This document shows, piece by piece, positions 48,224 through 62,033 of a stretch of DNA of 64,000 nucleotides. A model generated the notes under the pieces. It did no database searches, was not told the DNA's origin, and saw only the letters and a program-made list of their open reading frames with translations. Position 1 is the first letter of the stretch, and each line of letters starts with the position of its first letter. Position numbers and translations under genes: made by a program. Origin of the DNA: Lagopus muta (lineage: Eukaryota > Chordata > Aves > Galliformes > Phasianidae); assembly GCF_023343835.1 (NCBI RefSeq), contig NW_026040168.1:62001-126000 (forward strand), written 5' to 3'.

Positions 48224-50528
48224 ATGGCCGGCGGGATGGTTAGGTCGCCGGCCGCCCGGCGCAGTGGCGCCGCTCTCTTCGGAAAAGTCGGCCGCCAGGA
48301 GTTCTCCGCCAACGTTATCCGCGAGAAGAGGAGGAGCCGTTGTGGACGAGGAGGTAGCCGCGGCGTTGCCGTGCGTTGTGCGATTCTTCCCTTGCCCCCC
48401 CTTCCCACCCCTCCCCCACCCTAGCGCGCTCGCCCGCCCGCCCTCTGGAACGAGCGCCCGTTGCGGTGCCGGCGAGTGCGGCGGGGCGAGCGGCGACGTT
48501 GCCGCCGGGCGGGCGGACGGGCCTTTCTGGCCGCTGATGCTCGCTACTGCCGCGCCTCCTCTAAAACCCGGCGCTCCTTCGGTGCCACGGGGCTGCCGTG
48601 GCGCGTACTGGCTTGCTGGTGCCGCCTGGCTCGCCTAGCTTCCCAGCGCCCCCGTGTGGTGTGCGCGCGTGTGTAGAGGCGGGCGTGTGACGCTGAAGCG
48701 CTTGGTGGCAGTCGCGGGCGCTTGCCGCGCGCGATATCTATCAGCCCTTTGGCGCTGCTAGTCGTGCTAGTTCCATTAGAATTAGTTGACCGTTTCCTAC
48801 AGGTCGGTGGTATTCCCGTGTGCAAGGCGATAACCTTTGCGTCGATTTGGAAGTGTCTGACGTAGAGCCAGCCTCACCGCGCTAATCCGGAACGTTCTTT
48901 CGCCTGAGTACGCGGTGTTCTTGAGGACAGAGAGTCAACCCGGCCTCAGTCGGGATAACCCCAGGTTCTTAGTAAATGCCTTGGTCAAAAGTAGGATAGG
49001 AAGGCGATATTTGGCCATAACTGAAGGATGGTGAGCCACCGTTTGCCGCCTGAGTGGTTAAGCGGGGTCTTAATAAGAGAGTGAAATAAGCGCAAATGGA
49101 GGTGGTTTGGTTTGGGTTTAAAATCGCTCCGTGCTCGTAGCAGCAGGAGCCTGTGAAAACGTGTTTTGTGGATAGAAGGGAGAGGACTTTGCCAATTCAA
49201 AGATCACTTAGGAAGAATCGCCGTGTTGTCTTGCGTTTGGGGTACGAGTTCAGTGGGGCGTAGCGATCTGCTTAAGCTATTGCCTTTCTCCGGAGCCAAC
49301 CCCGTTTTAACCGTGTACTCTTCTTCCTCCAGTGCCTTGTGTTCCGTGATGTTTCAACGCAAGCTCCTACGCTTTTTCCTAGCCGCTCGCGACAAGGCCG
49401 TTGTGAGGTTGTCCGAAGCAGAAGATTCTGGCGCACCTGTAAAGACCGTGGAAGCTTTCTGTACACCGAACGGTGCCTGTAAGTGGTACGTAATTTAGTA
49501 GGCGCTGTCCCGTGGCCTCGTTTCCTCTAGATGTTGCAAAGAGGCACAGTAGGCTATTTGGGGTTTCCCGACACCGTAGTCTTTTGCCTCTAGCTTGTGA
49601 CGGAGCTGAGCGTTTTGACTAAGGGTAGCGAGAGAAAGCGATGCTCATTTCTGGGTGCGTGCTTGTAGTGCAAAATGCAGTGCTGTTTGGAAGTATGGCC
49701 CGATGCCTGTTTTCAGGGTTTCCCGACAGTGGTACTTGCTCAAATGCGGAGAAGAGGGCTTGGGGTTTTGAGCAGGTCGGAGGCGAGGAAGGGGAAAGCT
49801 GTCTGAGGGGTGCTGGATGTTTCATTTTCAGCTATAGAAGTCAAGTTGGATGGCTTTTGCGTGGGCTCGCAAAGCCTACGTCGAGTTTTTCTTTTCTGCC
49901 AGAATGACTTACGTTGCCCGAAGATATAATGGGGGGCTGGAACCCCGAGACAAATCTGGCTACTGTGCCCGATTTGTAGTCCGTCACTGTCTAGCTGGGG
50001 GTGGGGAGGGGGTTAAAAAAAAAAAAAGAAGGAAAAAAAACGATGGCAAGTTCCCATAGCTGCCCCTCCCCCCATTGTGCATAATCCGTCTTTGTAACTT
50101 TGCTTGGAATGTGTCAGTTGCAGAAAGGCGGTAATTTGAAGAGCAGCGCTTGAATGGCGAAGAACTAGTTCACCGTGTTCTGTGGATGGTTCTTTGCTCA
50201 CCTTCCTTCGCTTCCTGCCCTCTCCGCTCTTCTTTGTGTTGTAGCACGCTACGTTACGTAACGTTATTTCCCCCTCCAGCTTCACAGGCGTTTGATGATT
50301 GTTGGCGAGAAGTGTGCTGCTAACCTGGGCCTGACCGATGGATTCCGGATGGCTGTGAGATACCCCCCCTCAGGCCCTTCCGACTACCGCACGCGTCTCT
50401 GTATTCTGGGTGGCCGTCAGTTGGGCCAGCCTCCCGGGGAAGACGTTTGCACCGCAGGAGTTGCTGCACGCGTACGGATCGCCACCGAATGGATTTCACG
50501 TGTCGCCCGTCAGTCTAGCCTCCGTTGA
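48224..50528 (+). CDS. HINTW: HINTW copy 9
   Basis: Exon 1 from ATG 48224 (donors after 48364 or 48370), exon 2 49333-49478, exon 3 50288-50528. Exon 2 codon 13 Thr; short intron 1 form. Close to the array majority and without private coding changes. Confidence 0.85.
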
Positions 50529-51482
50529 TATAGAATTGGTTCTGGTGGGTGCCTGTGGAGGGTAATGAAAAGCTTTGCGCAGCATTTGCACAATAAAGAT
50601 GGAGCACGGAGATATCATCTCTGTCTCGCGTGTCTTACTGATGGAAATGGTCCTGCAAGTTAAAACGGTGGGTCTCCGTCTCCCAAAGATAATATAGGAT
50701 GTGCCGTGTGTTTGAGGCCTTGCCGTCTTCCCCCAGCTTCCAAATGAAAGGGCGTGGGTTTTATCGCGTAACAGCAGCATCGACAAGCGGCAGGCATAGA
50801 ATTATAAAGGAATAAGGTTGGAAGAAAGCTTCCAGATATCATCAGTCGTACGGCCCTGTCCCGAGGCCGAGCAAACGCTACCTGCATGATTGCTGTCCGG
50901 TGCTCGTCAGCCTGTTCTTAACCCATCTCGAAGCTTTGCCGCCGCTTCCGCTTTCTTTTCAGTCGCGGATTTTGCGACGTGGAGAATTAGTTTCTCCCAC
51001 AGGAACTTTCCCAAATGGAAAAGACTTTGTGATGCTCGAGACGGCAATTGTCGCGCTTCTGCTGTCTTTGATATTCGGCTGCCCTTCTCCATTTTTCATT
51101 TTTCATACAAACAAAGCATTAAAAAAAAAAAACCCAAAAAACGTAGCATTGTTCCATAACCGGAAGGAGGGGCACTACAGGCACCGTCAGGCTCTAACGT
51201 GTAATCACGTCTCGTGCTTTGTTAGGCCTCTGGCTTTGCTTTAGTCTTTGTTGAATTGCGATTGCATTCAAGGCTGACTGGAGTGGGGGAGTGTCAAAAT
51301 GCTAATAGATATTTGCATTAAAAGTTGAATACTTGAAACTCGCCGAGTGAAATTATTGTGTGGCCGTTCCTCAAAGAATCTTGATTTGTCAGCAGTAGAT
51401 CCGCTTGCGGGACTGGCGATCGCAGCTGTGAATGACTCTGAATTAAACCGTTTGAAGAAGCGGAATGAAACAACTTGTTACG

Positions 51483-53515
51483 TTTTTCCTAATATCCAAC
51501 CTGAAGCTCCCCCCCGGCGCAGCTGACGGCCGTTACCTCTTGTCCCACCGCTAGTTACCTGGGAGAAGCGGCCAACCCTCACCTCGCTACAACCACCTTT
51601 CAGGTAGTTGTAAAGAGGCGATAAGGTCTCTCTCTCTGCCCTGAGCCTCCCCTTCTCCAGACAAAACAATCCCAGCTCCCTCAGCTGCTACCCATAGGTC
51701 TTGTGCTCCAGTCCCTTCACCAGCTTGGTTGCCCTCCTCCTCTGGACACGCTCCGGAGCCTCAACATCTTTCTTGTAGTGAGGGGCCCAAAACTGAACGC
51801 AGTACTCGAGGTGCGGCCTCACCCGGGCCGAGTACAGAGGGATGATCACCTCCCTAGTCCTGCTGACTGCACGATTTGTGATCCAAGCCAGGATGCCGTT
51901 GGCCTTCTTGGCCCCCTGGGCACGCTGCTGGCTCGTGTTCAGGCGGCTGTTGACTAATGCCCCCAGAACCGTTTCCTCAGTGCAGCTTTCCAGCCACCCT
52001 TCCCCGAGCCCATAGCGTTGCATGAGGTTGTTGTGAGCAAAGTGCGGGACCTGGCGCTTGGTCTCGTTGAAGCTCCTACAATTGGCCTCAGCCAAGCGAT
52101 CCAGCCTATCCGGATCCCTGCGTAGGGCCTTCCTACCCTCAAGCAGATCAGCCCTTCCTCCCAACATGGTGTCATCTGCAACCTTCCTGAGAGTGCGCTC
52201 AATCCCCTCGTCCAGATCACCAACCAAGATATTGAACAGGACCGGCTCAAATGCTGGCCCCCTGGGGAACACCGCTGGCGACCACCGCCAGCTGGACTGA
52301 ACTCCATTCACCACCACTCTCTGGGCCCGGCCGTCCAGCCAGGTTTTTACCCGGCAGAGTACGCCTGCCCAAGCCGTGGGCTGCCATCTTCTCTGGGAGA
52401 ATACCGTGGGAGACAGAATCAAAGGCTTCACTGAAGTCTAGGTAGACGACATCCACAGCCTTTGCCTCATCCACTAGGCGGGTCACCTGGTCGTAGAAGG
52501 AGATCGGGTCGGTCAAGCAGGACCTGTCTTTAAGGGACCCGCGCTGGCTAGGCCCGGTCCCCTGGTTGTCCCGCACACGCCCTGTGATGTCGCTCCAGGT
52601 GATCTGCTCCACGAGCTTCCTCAATACAGAGGTCAGGCTGACAGGCCTGTAGTTCCCCGGATCCTCCATCCGACCCTTCTTGTAGGTGGGCGTCTGTCTC
52701 GCTCCAGCTATCGGTAGCGAGATGGTTCGTTATATGCGTATACCCGACGTGAGATTAAGACTCAGAAAGGAGCCAACTGTTTGCCCAACCAGTTTATTGT
52801 GAAAGGTTTTGGTTAGCTAGGCCTGGGGATGGGAGGTGGGACGAAGAAAGCAATAGCAAAAAGACAGAAAAGAAAAGCGAGGATTTGTTACAGGAACGCA
52901 GAGATTGTTACCACCGCATTGTCACAATGTTTCATGAGTCTGGTTGGCAGCGGGGGTGGGGGGTGCAGGTTCTCTTTCTCGGTCGATCACAGGCGGAAGG
53001 AAAACACAACAAGGGAATAGCGCGCACAAAGTTTCGGCAGACTCCATACGTATATATACTGTCTGGCTCTCCTTGGCTTGCTCATCGTAAGGGCACGTCC
53101 AGCACAGGTGCAACAGTCAGAACAGACAGAAGTAAAGAAGGCACTGGGAATTGAGGGGCGTTTATTCCGCTCCGCGGCCCCATCTTCCAGCTCAGGGGGC
53201 TGAGTACCCTGAGGATAGCTGGTCTGACTGTTAAAGACAGAAGTGAAGAGGGCATTGAGAACTTCAGCCTTTTCCTCCTCCTCGGTGGTGACGTTCCCCA
53301 CCGCATCGAATAAAGCAGGGAGATTCTCCTTGGCCCTCCTCTTGCTATTAATATGTTCATAAAAACAATGTTTTAATCGTCTCGAGCAACGGTGGCCACA
53401 TTAAGGTCTCGCTGGGCTTTTGCCCGTCTAATTTTCTCCCTGCGTATTCTAGCAACATCCTTGCACTCTTCCCGAGTTGCCTGTCCCTTCTTGCGAAGAT
53501 GGCACACTCCTGGCC
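51483..53515 (-). mobile_element. CR1 LINE fragment, unit 10
   Basis: 2033 bp, same structure but with several private single-base changes in its left half (for example near 51602, 51766, 51979 and 52141). It carries the Ala-type ATTGGCCTC, unlike units 7-9 and 11. RT core frame 52669-52247. Confidence 0.93.
52695..53115 (-). mobile_element. LTR-like insert, unit 10
   Basis: Same position; one private change near 52919. Confidence 0.4.
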
Positions 53516-53604
53516 TGCCCGGCCAATACGCGGTCATTCGACGGGAGGGATCGGCACCAAAAAGCCCCCAGCGCGTTTGAGGAGGAGCCGATAAGGGCAA
53601 TCCC

Positions 53605-53968
53605 TAATACCCGGGGCCTGTTCTGCAGGCCTCGTTTGGCCGCCGCAGGGGCGCCGCACTTACAGGGCACAGCTTCCCTTCGCGGAGGCGCCCTCCCGCT
53701 CCCCCACGTCGCATCCCCGCGCGCCCGGAGGCGCGCGCAAAGTCCCTGAGCCCCGATAAGCACCGGGCCGACGGGAGCGGAGCCGCCAACAGGGCGGGGA
53801 CAAGCGTAAAGGGCACGCGAGACAGCCAACCGAGGCGCTCGAACGGCCGGCGGCGCTCCGTCGGCCCAATGAGCGCCGCCGAGGGCCGGGCCGGGCCGAG
53901 CCGAGCCGAGCCGAGCCGAGAGGGGGAGGTTCGCGGCTGAGGGAGTGTTGTAGCGAGCGCGCGCCGTC
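53605..53968 (+). promoter_or_regulatory. HINTW promoter, copy 10
   Basis: CpG-rich, TATA-less. CCAAT at 53866-53870, GC box at 53792-53799, (CCGAG)5 at 53896-53920. Confidence 0.55.
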
Positions 53969-56273
53969 ATGGCCGGCGGGATGGTTAGGTCGCCGGCCGC
54001 CCGGCGCAGTGGCGCCGCTCTCTTCGGAAAAGTCGGCCGCCAGGAGTTCTCCGCCAACGTTATCCGCGAGAAGAGGAGGAGCCGTTGTGGACGAGGAGGT
54101 AGCCGCGGCGTTGCCGTGCGTTGTGCGATTCTTCCCTTGCCCCCCCTTCCCACCCCTCCCCCACCCTAGCGCGCTCGCCCGCCCGCCCTCTGGAACGAGC
54201 GCCCGTTGCGGTGCCGGCGAGTGCGGCGGGGCGAGCGGCGACGTTGCCGCCGGGCGGGCGGACGGGCCTTTCTGGCCGCTGATGCTCGCTACTGCCGCGC
54301 CTCCTCTAAAACCCGGCGCTCCTTCGGTGCCACGGGGCTGCCGTGGCGCGTACTGGCTTGCTGGTGCCGCCTGGCTCGCCTAGCTTCCCAGCGCCCCCGT
54401 GTGGTGTGCGCGCGTGTGTAGAGGCGGGCGTGTGACGCTGAAGCGCTTGGTGGCAGTCGCGGGCGCTTGCCGCGCGCGATATCTATCAGCCCTTTGGCGC
54501 TGCTAGTCGTGCTAGTTCCATTAGAATTAGTTGACCGTTTCCTACAGGTCGGTGGTATTCCCGTGTGCAAGGCGATAACCTTTGCGTCGATTTGGAAGTG
54601 TCTGATGTAGAGCCAGCCTCACCGCGCTAATCCGGAACGTTCTTTCGCCTGAGTACGCGGTGTTCTTGAGGACAGAGAGTCAACCCGGCCTCAGTCGGGA
54701 TAACCCCAGGTTCTTAGTAAATGCCTTGGTCAAAAGTAGGATAGGAAGGCGATATTTGGCCATAACTGAAGGATGGTGAGCCACCGTTTGCCGCCTGAGT
54801 GGTTAAGCGGGGTCTTAATAAGAGAGTGAAATAAGCGCAAATGGAAGTGGTTTGGTTTGGGTTTAAAATCGCTCCGTGCTCGTAGCAGCAGGAGCCTGTG
54901 AAAACGTGTTTTGTGGATAGAAGGGAGAGGACTTTGCCAATTCAAAGATCACTTAGGAAGAATCGCCGTGTTGTCTTGCGTTTGGGGTACGAGTTCAGTG
55001 GGGCGTAGCGATCTGCTTAAGCTATTGCCTTTCTCCGGAGCCAACCCCGTTTTAACCGCGTACTCTTCTTCCTCCAGTGCCTTGTGTTCCGTGATGTTTC
55101 AACGCAAGCTCCTACGCTTTTTCCTAGCCGCTCGCGACAAGGCCGTTGTGAGGTTGTCCGAAGCAGAAGATTCTGGCGCACCTGTAAAGACCGTGGAAGC
55201 TTTCTGTACACCGAACGGTGCCTGTAAGTGGTACGTAATTTAGTAGGCGCTGTCCCGTGGCCTCGTTTCCTCTAGATGTTGCAAAGAGGCACAGTAGGCT
55301 ATTTGGGGTTTCCCGACACCGTAGTCTTTTGCCTCTAGCTTGTGACGGAGCTGTGCGTTTTGACTAAGGGTAGCGAGAGAAAGCGATGCTCATTTCTGGG
55401 TGCGTGCTTGTAGTGCAAAATGCAGTGCTGTTTGGAAGTATGGCCCGATGCCTGTTTTCAGGGTTTCCCGACAGTGGTACTTGCTCAAATGCGGAGAAGA
55501 GGGCTTGGGGTTTTGAGCAGGTCGGAGGCGAGGAAGGGGAAAGCTGTCTGAGGGGTGCTGGATGTTTCATTTTCAGCTATAGAAGTCAAGTTGGATGGCT
55601 TTTGCGTGGGCTCGCAAAGCCTACGTCGAGTTTTTCTTTTCTGCCAGAATGACTTACGTTGCCCGAAGATATAATGGGGGGCTGGAACCCCGAGACAAAT
55701 CTGGCTACTGTGCCCGATTTGTAGTCCGTCACTGTCTAGCTGGGGGTGGGGAGGGGGTTAAAAAAAAAAAAAGAAGGAAAAAAAACGATGGCAAGTTCCC
55801 ATAGCTGCCCCTCCCCCCATTGTGCATAATCCGTCTTTGTAACTTTGCTTGGAATGTGTCAGTTGCAGAAAGGCGGTAATTTGAAGAGCAGCGCTTGAAT
55901 GGCGAAGAACTAGTTCACCGTGTTCTGTGGATGGTTCTTTGCTCACCTTCCTTCGCTTCCTGCCCTCTCCGCTCTTCTTTGTGTTGTAGCACGCTACGTT
56001 ACGTAACGTTATTTCCCCCTCCAGCTTCACAGGCGTTTGATGATTGTTGGCGAGAAGTGTGCTGCTAACCTGGGCCTGACCGATGGATTCCGGATGGCTG
56101 TGAGATACCCCCCCTCAGGCCCTTCCGACTACCGCACGCGTCTCTGTATTCTGGGTGGCCGTCAGTTGGGCCAGCCTCCCGGGGAAGACGTTTGCACCGC
56201 AGGAGTTGCTGCACGCGTACGGATCGCCACCGAATGGATTTCACGTGTCGCCCGTCAGTCTAGCCTCCGTTGA
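53969..56273 (+). CDS. HINTW: HINTW copy 10
   Basis: Exon 1 from ATG 53969 (donors after 54109 or 54115), exon 2 55078-55223, exon 3 56033-56273. Exon 2 codon 13 Thr; short intron 1 form with the TCTGATGTAG variant of copies 7 and 8. Confidence 0.85.
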
Positions 56274-57227
56274 CATAGAATTGGTTCTGGTGGGTGCCTG
56301 TGGAGGGTAATGAAAAGCTTTGCGCAGCATTTGCACAATAAAGATGGAGCACGGAGATATCATCTCTGTCTCGCGTGTCTTACTGATGGAAATGGTCCTG
56401 CAAGTTAAAACGGTGGGTCTCCGTCTCCCAAAGATAATATAGGATGTGCCGTGTGTTTGAGGCCTTGCCGTCTTCCCCCAGCTTCCAAATGAAAGGGCGT
56501 GGGTTTTATCGCGTAACAGCAGCATCGACAAGCGGCAGGCGTAGAATTATAGAGGAATAAGGTTGGAAGAAAGCTTCCAGATATCATCAGTCGTATGGCC
56601 CTGTCCCGAGGCTGAGCAAACGCTACCTGCATGATTGCTGTCCGGTGCTCGTCAGCCTGTTCTTAACCCATCTCGAAGCTTTGCCGCCGCTTCCGCTTTC
56701 TTTTCAGTCGCGGATTTTGCGACGTGGAGAATTAGTTTCTCCCACAGGAACTTTCCCAAATGGAAAAGACTTTGTGATGCTCGAGACGGCAATTGTCGCG
56801 CTTCTGCTGTCTTTGATATTCGGCTGCCCTTCTCCATTTTTCATTTTTCATACAAACAAAGCATTAAAAAAAAAAAACCCAAAAAACGTAGCATTGTTCC
56901 ATAACCGGAAGGAGGGGCACTACAGGCACCGTCAGGCTCTAACGTGTAATCACATCTCGTGCTTTGTTAGGCCTCTGGCTTTGCTTTAGTCTTTGTTGAA
57001 TTGCGATTGCATTCAAGGCTGACTGGAGTGGGGGAGTGTCAAAATGCTAATAGATATTTGCATTAAAAGTTGAATACTTGAAACTCGCCGAGTGAAATTA
57101 TTGTGTGGCCGTTCCTCAAAGAATCTTGATTTGTCAGCAGTAGATCCGCTTGCGGGACTGGCGATCGCAGCTGTGAATGACTCTGAATTAAACCGTTTGA
57201 AGAAGCGGAATGAAACAACTTGTTACG

Positions 57228-59260
57228 TTTTTCCTAATATCCAACCTGAAGCTCCCCCCCGGCGCAGCTGACGGCCGTTACCTCTTGTCCCACCGCTAGT
57301 TACCTGGGAGAAGCGGCCAACCCTCACCTCGCTACAACCACCTTTCGGGTAGTTGTAAAGAGGCGATAAGGTCTCTCTCTCTGCCCTGAGCCTCCCCTTC
57401 TCCAGACAAAACAATCCCAGCTCCCTCAGCCGCTACCCATAGGTCTTGTGCTCCAGTCCCTTCACCAGCTTGGTTGCCCTCCTCCTCTGGACACGCTCCG
57501 GAGCCTCAACGTCTTTCTTGTAGTGAGGGGCCCAAAACTGAACGCAGTACTCGAGGTGCGGCCTCACCCGGGCCGAGTACAGAGGGATGATCACCTCCCT
57601 AGTCCTGCTGACTGCACGATTTGTGATCCAAGCCAGGATGCCGTTGGCCTTCTTGGCCCCCTGGGCACGCTGCTGGCTCGTGTTCAGGCGGCTGTTGACT
57701 AATGCCCCCAGAACCGTTTCCTCGGTGCAGCTTTCCAGCCACCCTTCCCCGAGCCCATAGCGTTGCATGAGGTTGTTGTGAGCAAAGTGCGGGACCTGGC
57801 GCTTGGTCTCGTTGAAGCTCCTACAATTGTCCTCAGCCAAGCGATCCAGCCTATCCGGATCCCTGCGTAGGGCCTTCCTACCCTCAGGCAGATCAGCCCT
57901 TCCTCCCAACATGGTGTCATCTGCAACCTTCCTGAGAGTGCGCTCAATCCCCTCGTCCAGATCACCAACCAAGATATTGAACAGGACCGGCTCAAATGCT
58001 GGCCCCCTGGGGAACACCGCTGGCGACCACCGCCAGCTGGACTGAACTCCATTCACCACCACTCTCTGGGCCCGGCCGTCCAGCCAGGTTTTTACCCGGC
58101 AGAGTACGCCTGCCCAAGCCGTGGGCTGCCATCTTCTCTGGGAGAATACCGTGGGAGACAGAATCAAAGGCTTCACTGAAGTCTAGGTAGACGACATCCA
58201 CAGCCTTTGCCTCATCCACTAGGCGGGTCACCTGGTCGTAGAAGGAGATCGGGTCGGTCAAGCAGGACCTGTCTTTAAGGGACCCGCGCTGGCTAGGCCC
58301 GGTCCCCTGGTTGTCCCGCACACGCCCTGTGATGTCGCTCCGGGTGATCTGCTCCACGAGCTTCCTCAATACCGAGGTCAGGCTGACAGGCCTGTAGTTC
58401 CCCGGATCCTCCATCCGACCCTTCTTGTAGGTGGGCGTCTGTCTCGCTCCAGCTATCGGTAGCGAGATGGTTCGTTATATGCGTATACCCGACGTGAGAT
58501 TAAGACTCAGAAAGGAGCCAACTGTTTGCCCAACCAGTTTATTGTGAAAGGTTTTGGTTAGCTAGGCCTGGGGATGGGAGGTGGGACGAAGAAAGCAATA
58601 GCAAAAAGACAGAAAAGAAAAGCGAGGATTTGTTACAGGAACGCAGAGATTGTTACCACCGCAGTGTCACAATGTTTCATGAGTCTGGTTGGCAGCGGGG
58701 GTGGGGGGTGCAGGTTCTCTTTCTCGGTCGATCACAGGCGGAAGGAAAACACAACAAGGGAATAGCGCGCACAAAGTTTCGGCAGACTCCATACGTATAT
58801 ATACTGTCTGGCTCTCCTTGGCTTGCTCATCGTAAGGGCACGTCCAGCACAGGTGCAACAGTCAGAACAGACAGAAGTAAAGAAGGCACTGGGAATTGAG
58901 GGGCGTTTATTCCGCTCCGCAGCCCCATCTTCCAGCTCAGGGGGCTGAGTACCCTGAGGATAGCTGGTCTGACTGTTAAAGACAGAAGTGAAGAGGGCAT
59001 TGAGAACTTCAGCCTTTTCCTCCTCCTTGGTGGTGACGTTCCCCACCGCATCGAATAAAGCAGGGAGATTCTCCTTGGCCCTCCTCTTGCTATTAATATG
59101 TTCATAAAAACAATGTTTTAATCGTCTCGAGCAACGGTGGCCACATTAAGGTCTCGCTGGGCTTTTGCCCGTCTAATTTTCTCCCTGCGTATTCTAGCAA
59201 CATCCTTGCACTCTTCCCGAGTTGCCTGTCCCTTCTTGCGAAGATGGCACACTCCTGGCC
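57228..59260 (-). mobile_element. CR1 LINE fragment, unit 11
   Basis: 2033 bp, same structure; Asp-type ATTGTCCTC variant. RT core frame 58414-57992. Confidence 0.93.
58440..58860 (-). mobile_element. LTR-like insert, unit 11
   Basis: Same position and signals as unit 2. Confidence 0.4.
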
Positions 59261-59349
59261 TGCCCGGCCAATACGCGGTCATTCGACGGGAGGGATCGGC
59301 ACCAAAAAGCCCCCAGCGCGTTTGAGGAGGAGTCGATAAGGGCAATCCC

Positions 59350-59713
59350 TAATACCCGGGGCCTGTTCTGCAGGCCTCGTTTGGCCGCCGCAGGGGCGCC
59401 GCACTTACAGGGCACAGCTTCCCTTCGCGGAGGCGCCCTCCCGCTCCCCCACGTCGCATCCCCGCGCGCCCGGAGGCGCGCGCAAAGTCCCTGAGCCCCG
59501 ATAAGCACCGGGCCGACGGGAGCGGAGCCGCCAACAGGGCGGGGACAAGCGTAAAGGGCACGCGAGACAGCCAACCGAGGCGCTCGAACGGCCGGCGGCG
59601 CTCCGTCGGCCCAATGAGCGCCGCCGAGGGCCGGGCCGGGCCGAGCCGAGCCGAGCCGAGCCGAGAGGGGGAGGTTCGCGGCTGAGGGAGTGTTGTAGCG
59701 AGCGCGCGCCGTC
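59350..59713 (+). promoter_or_regulatory. HINTW promoter, copy 11
   Basis: CpG-rich, TATA-less. CCAAT at 59611-59615, GC box at 59537-59544, (CCGAG)5 at 59641-59665. Confidence 0.55.
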
Positions 59714-62033
59714 ATGGCCGGCGGGATGGTTAGGTCGCCGGCCGCCCGGCGCAGTGGCGCCGCTCTCTTCGGAAAAGTCGGCCGCCAGGAGTTCTCCGCC
59801 AACGTTATCCGCGAGAAGAGGAGGAGCCGTTGTGGACGAGGAGGTAGCCGCGGCGTTGCCGTGCGTTGTGCGATTCTTCCCTTGCCCCCCCTTCCCACCC
59901 CTCCCCCACCCTAGCGCGCTCGCCCGCCCGCCCTCTGGAACGAGCGCCCGTTGCGGTGCCGGCGAGTGCGGCGGGGCGAGCGGCGACGTTGCCGCCGGGC
60001 GGGCGGACGGGCCTTTCTGGCCGCTGATGCTCGCTACTGCCGCGCCTCCTCTAAAACCCGGCGCTCCTTCGGTGCCACGGGGCTGCCGTGGCGCGTACTG
60101 GCTTGCTGGTGCCGCCTGGCTCGCCTAGCTTCCCAGCGCCCCCGTGTGGTGTGCGCGCGTGTGTAGAGGCGGGCGTGTGACGCTGAAGCGCTTGGTGGCA
60201 GTCGCGGGCGCTTGCCGCGCGCGATATCTATCAGCCCTTTGGCGCTGCTAGTCGTGCTAGTTCCATTAGAATTAGTTGACCATTGGGATTAGTTGGCCGT
60301 TTCCTACAGGTCGGTGGTATTCCCGTGTGCAAGGCGATAACCTTTGCGTCGATTTGGAAGTGTCTGACGTAGAGCCAGCCTCACCGCGCTAATCCGGAAC
60401 GTTCTTTCGCCTGAGTACGCGGTGTTCTTGAGGACAGAGTCAACCCGGCCTCAGTCGGGATAACCCCAGGTTCTTAGTAAATGCCTTGGTCAAAAGTAGG
60501 ATAGGAAGGCGATATTTGGCCATAACTGAAGGATGGTGAGCCACTGTTTGCCGCCTGAGTGGTTAAGCGGGGTCTTAATAAGAGAGTGAAATAAGCGCAA
60601 ATGAAGGTGGTTTGGTTTGGGTTTAAAATCGCTCCGTGCTCGTAGCAGCAGGAGCCTGTGAAAACGTGTTTTGTGGATAGAAGGGAGAGGACTTTGCCAA
60701 TTCAAAGATCACTTAGGAAGAATCGCCGTGTTGTCTTGCGTTTGGGGTACGAGTTCAGTGGGGCGTAGCGATCTGCTTAAGCTATTGCCTTTCTCCGGAG
60801 CCAACCCCGTTTTAACCGCGTACTCTTCTTCCTCCAGTGCCTTGCGTTCCGTGATGTTTCAACGCAAGCTCCTACGCTTTTTCCTAGCCGCTCGCGACAA
60901 GGCCGTTGTGAGGTTGTCCGAAGCAGAAGATTCTGGCGCACCTGTAAAGACCGTGGAAGCTTTCTGTACACCGAACGGTGCCTGTAAGTGGTACGTAATT
61001 TAGTAGGCGCTGTCCCGTGGCCTCGTTTCCTCTAGATGTTGCAAAGAGGCACAGTAGGCTATTTGGGGTTTCCCGACACCGTAGTCTTTTGCCTCTAGCT
61101 TGTGACGGAGCTGAGCGTTTTGACTAAGGGTAGCGAGAGAAAGCGATGCTCATTTCTGGGTGCGTGCTTGTAGTGCAAAATGCAGTGCTGTTTGGAAGTA
61201 TGGCCCGATGCCTGTTTTCAGGGTTTCCCGACAGTGGTACTTGCTCAAATGCGGAGAAGAGGGCTTGGGGTTTTGAGCAGGTCGGAGGCGAGGAAGGGGA
61301 AAGCTGTCTGAGGGGTGCTGGATGTTTCATTTTCAGCTATAGAAGTCAAGTTGGATGGCTTTTGCGTGGGCTCGCAAAGCCTACGTCGAGTTTTTCTTTT
61401 CTGCCAGAATGACTTACGTTGCCCGAAGATATAATGGGGGGCTGGAACCCCGAGACAAATCTGGCTACTGTGCCCGATTTGTAGTCCGTCACTGTCTAGC
61501 TGGGGGTGGGGAGGGGGTTAAAAAAAAAAAAAGATGGAAAAAAAACGATGGCAAGTTCCCATAGCTGCCCCTCCCCCCATTGTGCATAATCCGTCTTTGT
61601 AACTTTGCTTGGAATGTGTCAGTTGCAGAAAGGCAGTAATTTGAAAAGCAGCGCTTGAATGGCGAAGAACTAGTTCACCGTGTTCTGTGGATGGTTCTTT
61701 GCTCACCTTCCTTCGCTTCCTGCCCTCTCCGCTCTTCTTTGTGTTGTAGCACGCTACGTTACGTAACGTTATTTCCCCCTCCAGCTTCACAGGCGTTTGA
61801 TGATTGTTGGCGAGAAGTGTGCTGCTAACCTGGGCCTGACCGATGGATTCCGGATGGCTGTGAGATACCCCCCCTCAGGCCCTTCCGACTACCGCACGCG
61901 TCTCTGTATTCTGGGTGGCCGTCAGTTGGGCCAGCCTCCCGGGGAAGACGTTTGCACCGCAGGAGTTGCTGCACGCGTACGGATCGCCACCGAATGGATT
62001 TCACGTGTCGCCCGTCAGTCTAGCCTCCGTTGA
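59714..62033 (+). CDS. HINTW: HINTW copy 11
   Basis: Exon 1 from ATG 59714 (donors after 59854 or 59860), exon 2 60838-60983, exon 3 61793-62033. Exon 2 codon 3 is Ala (GCG) instead of Val, the residue HINT1 has there (CLAF). Intron 1 has the long form plus a private 2-bp loss near 60437 (GACAGAGTC for GACAGAGAGTC). It has more private single-base changes than copies 7-10. Confidence 0.85.
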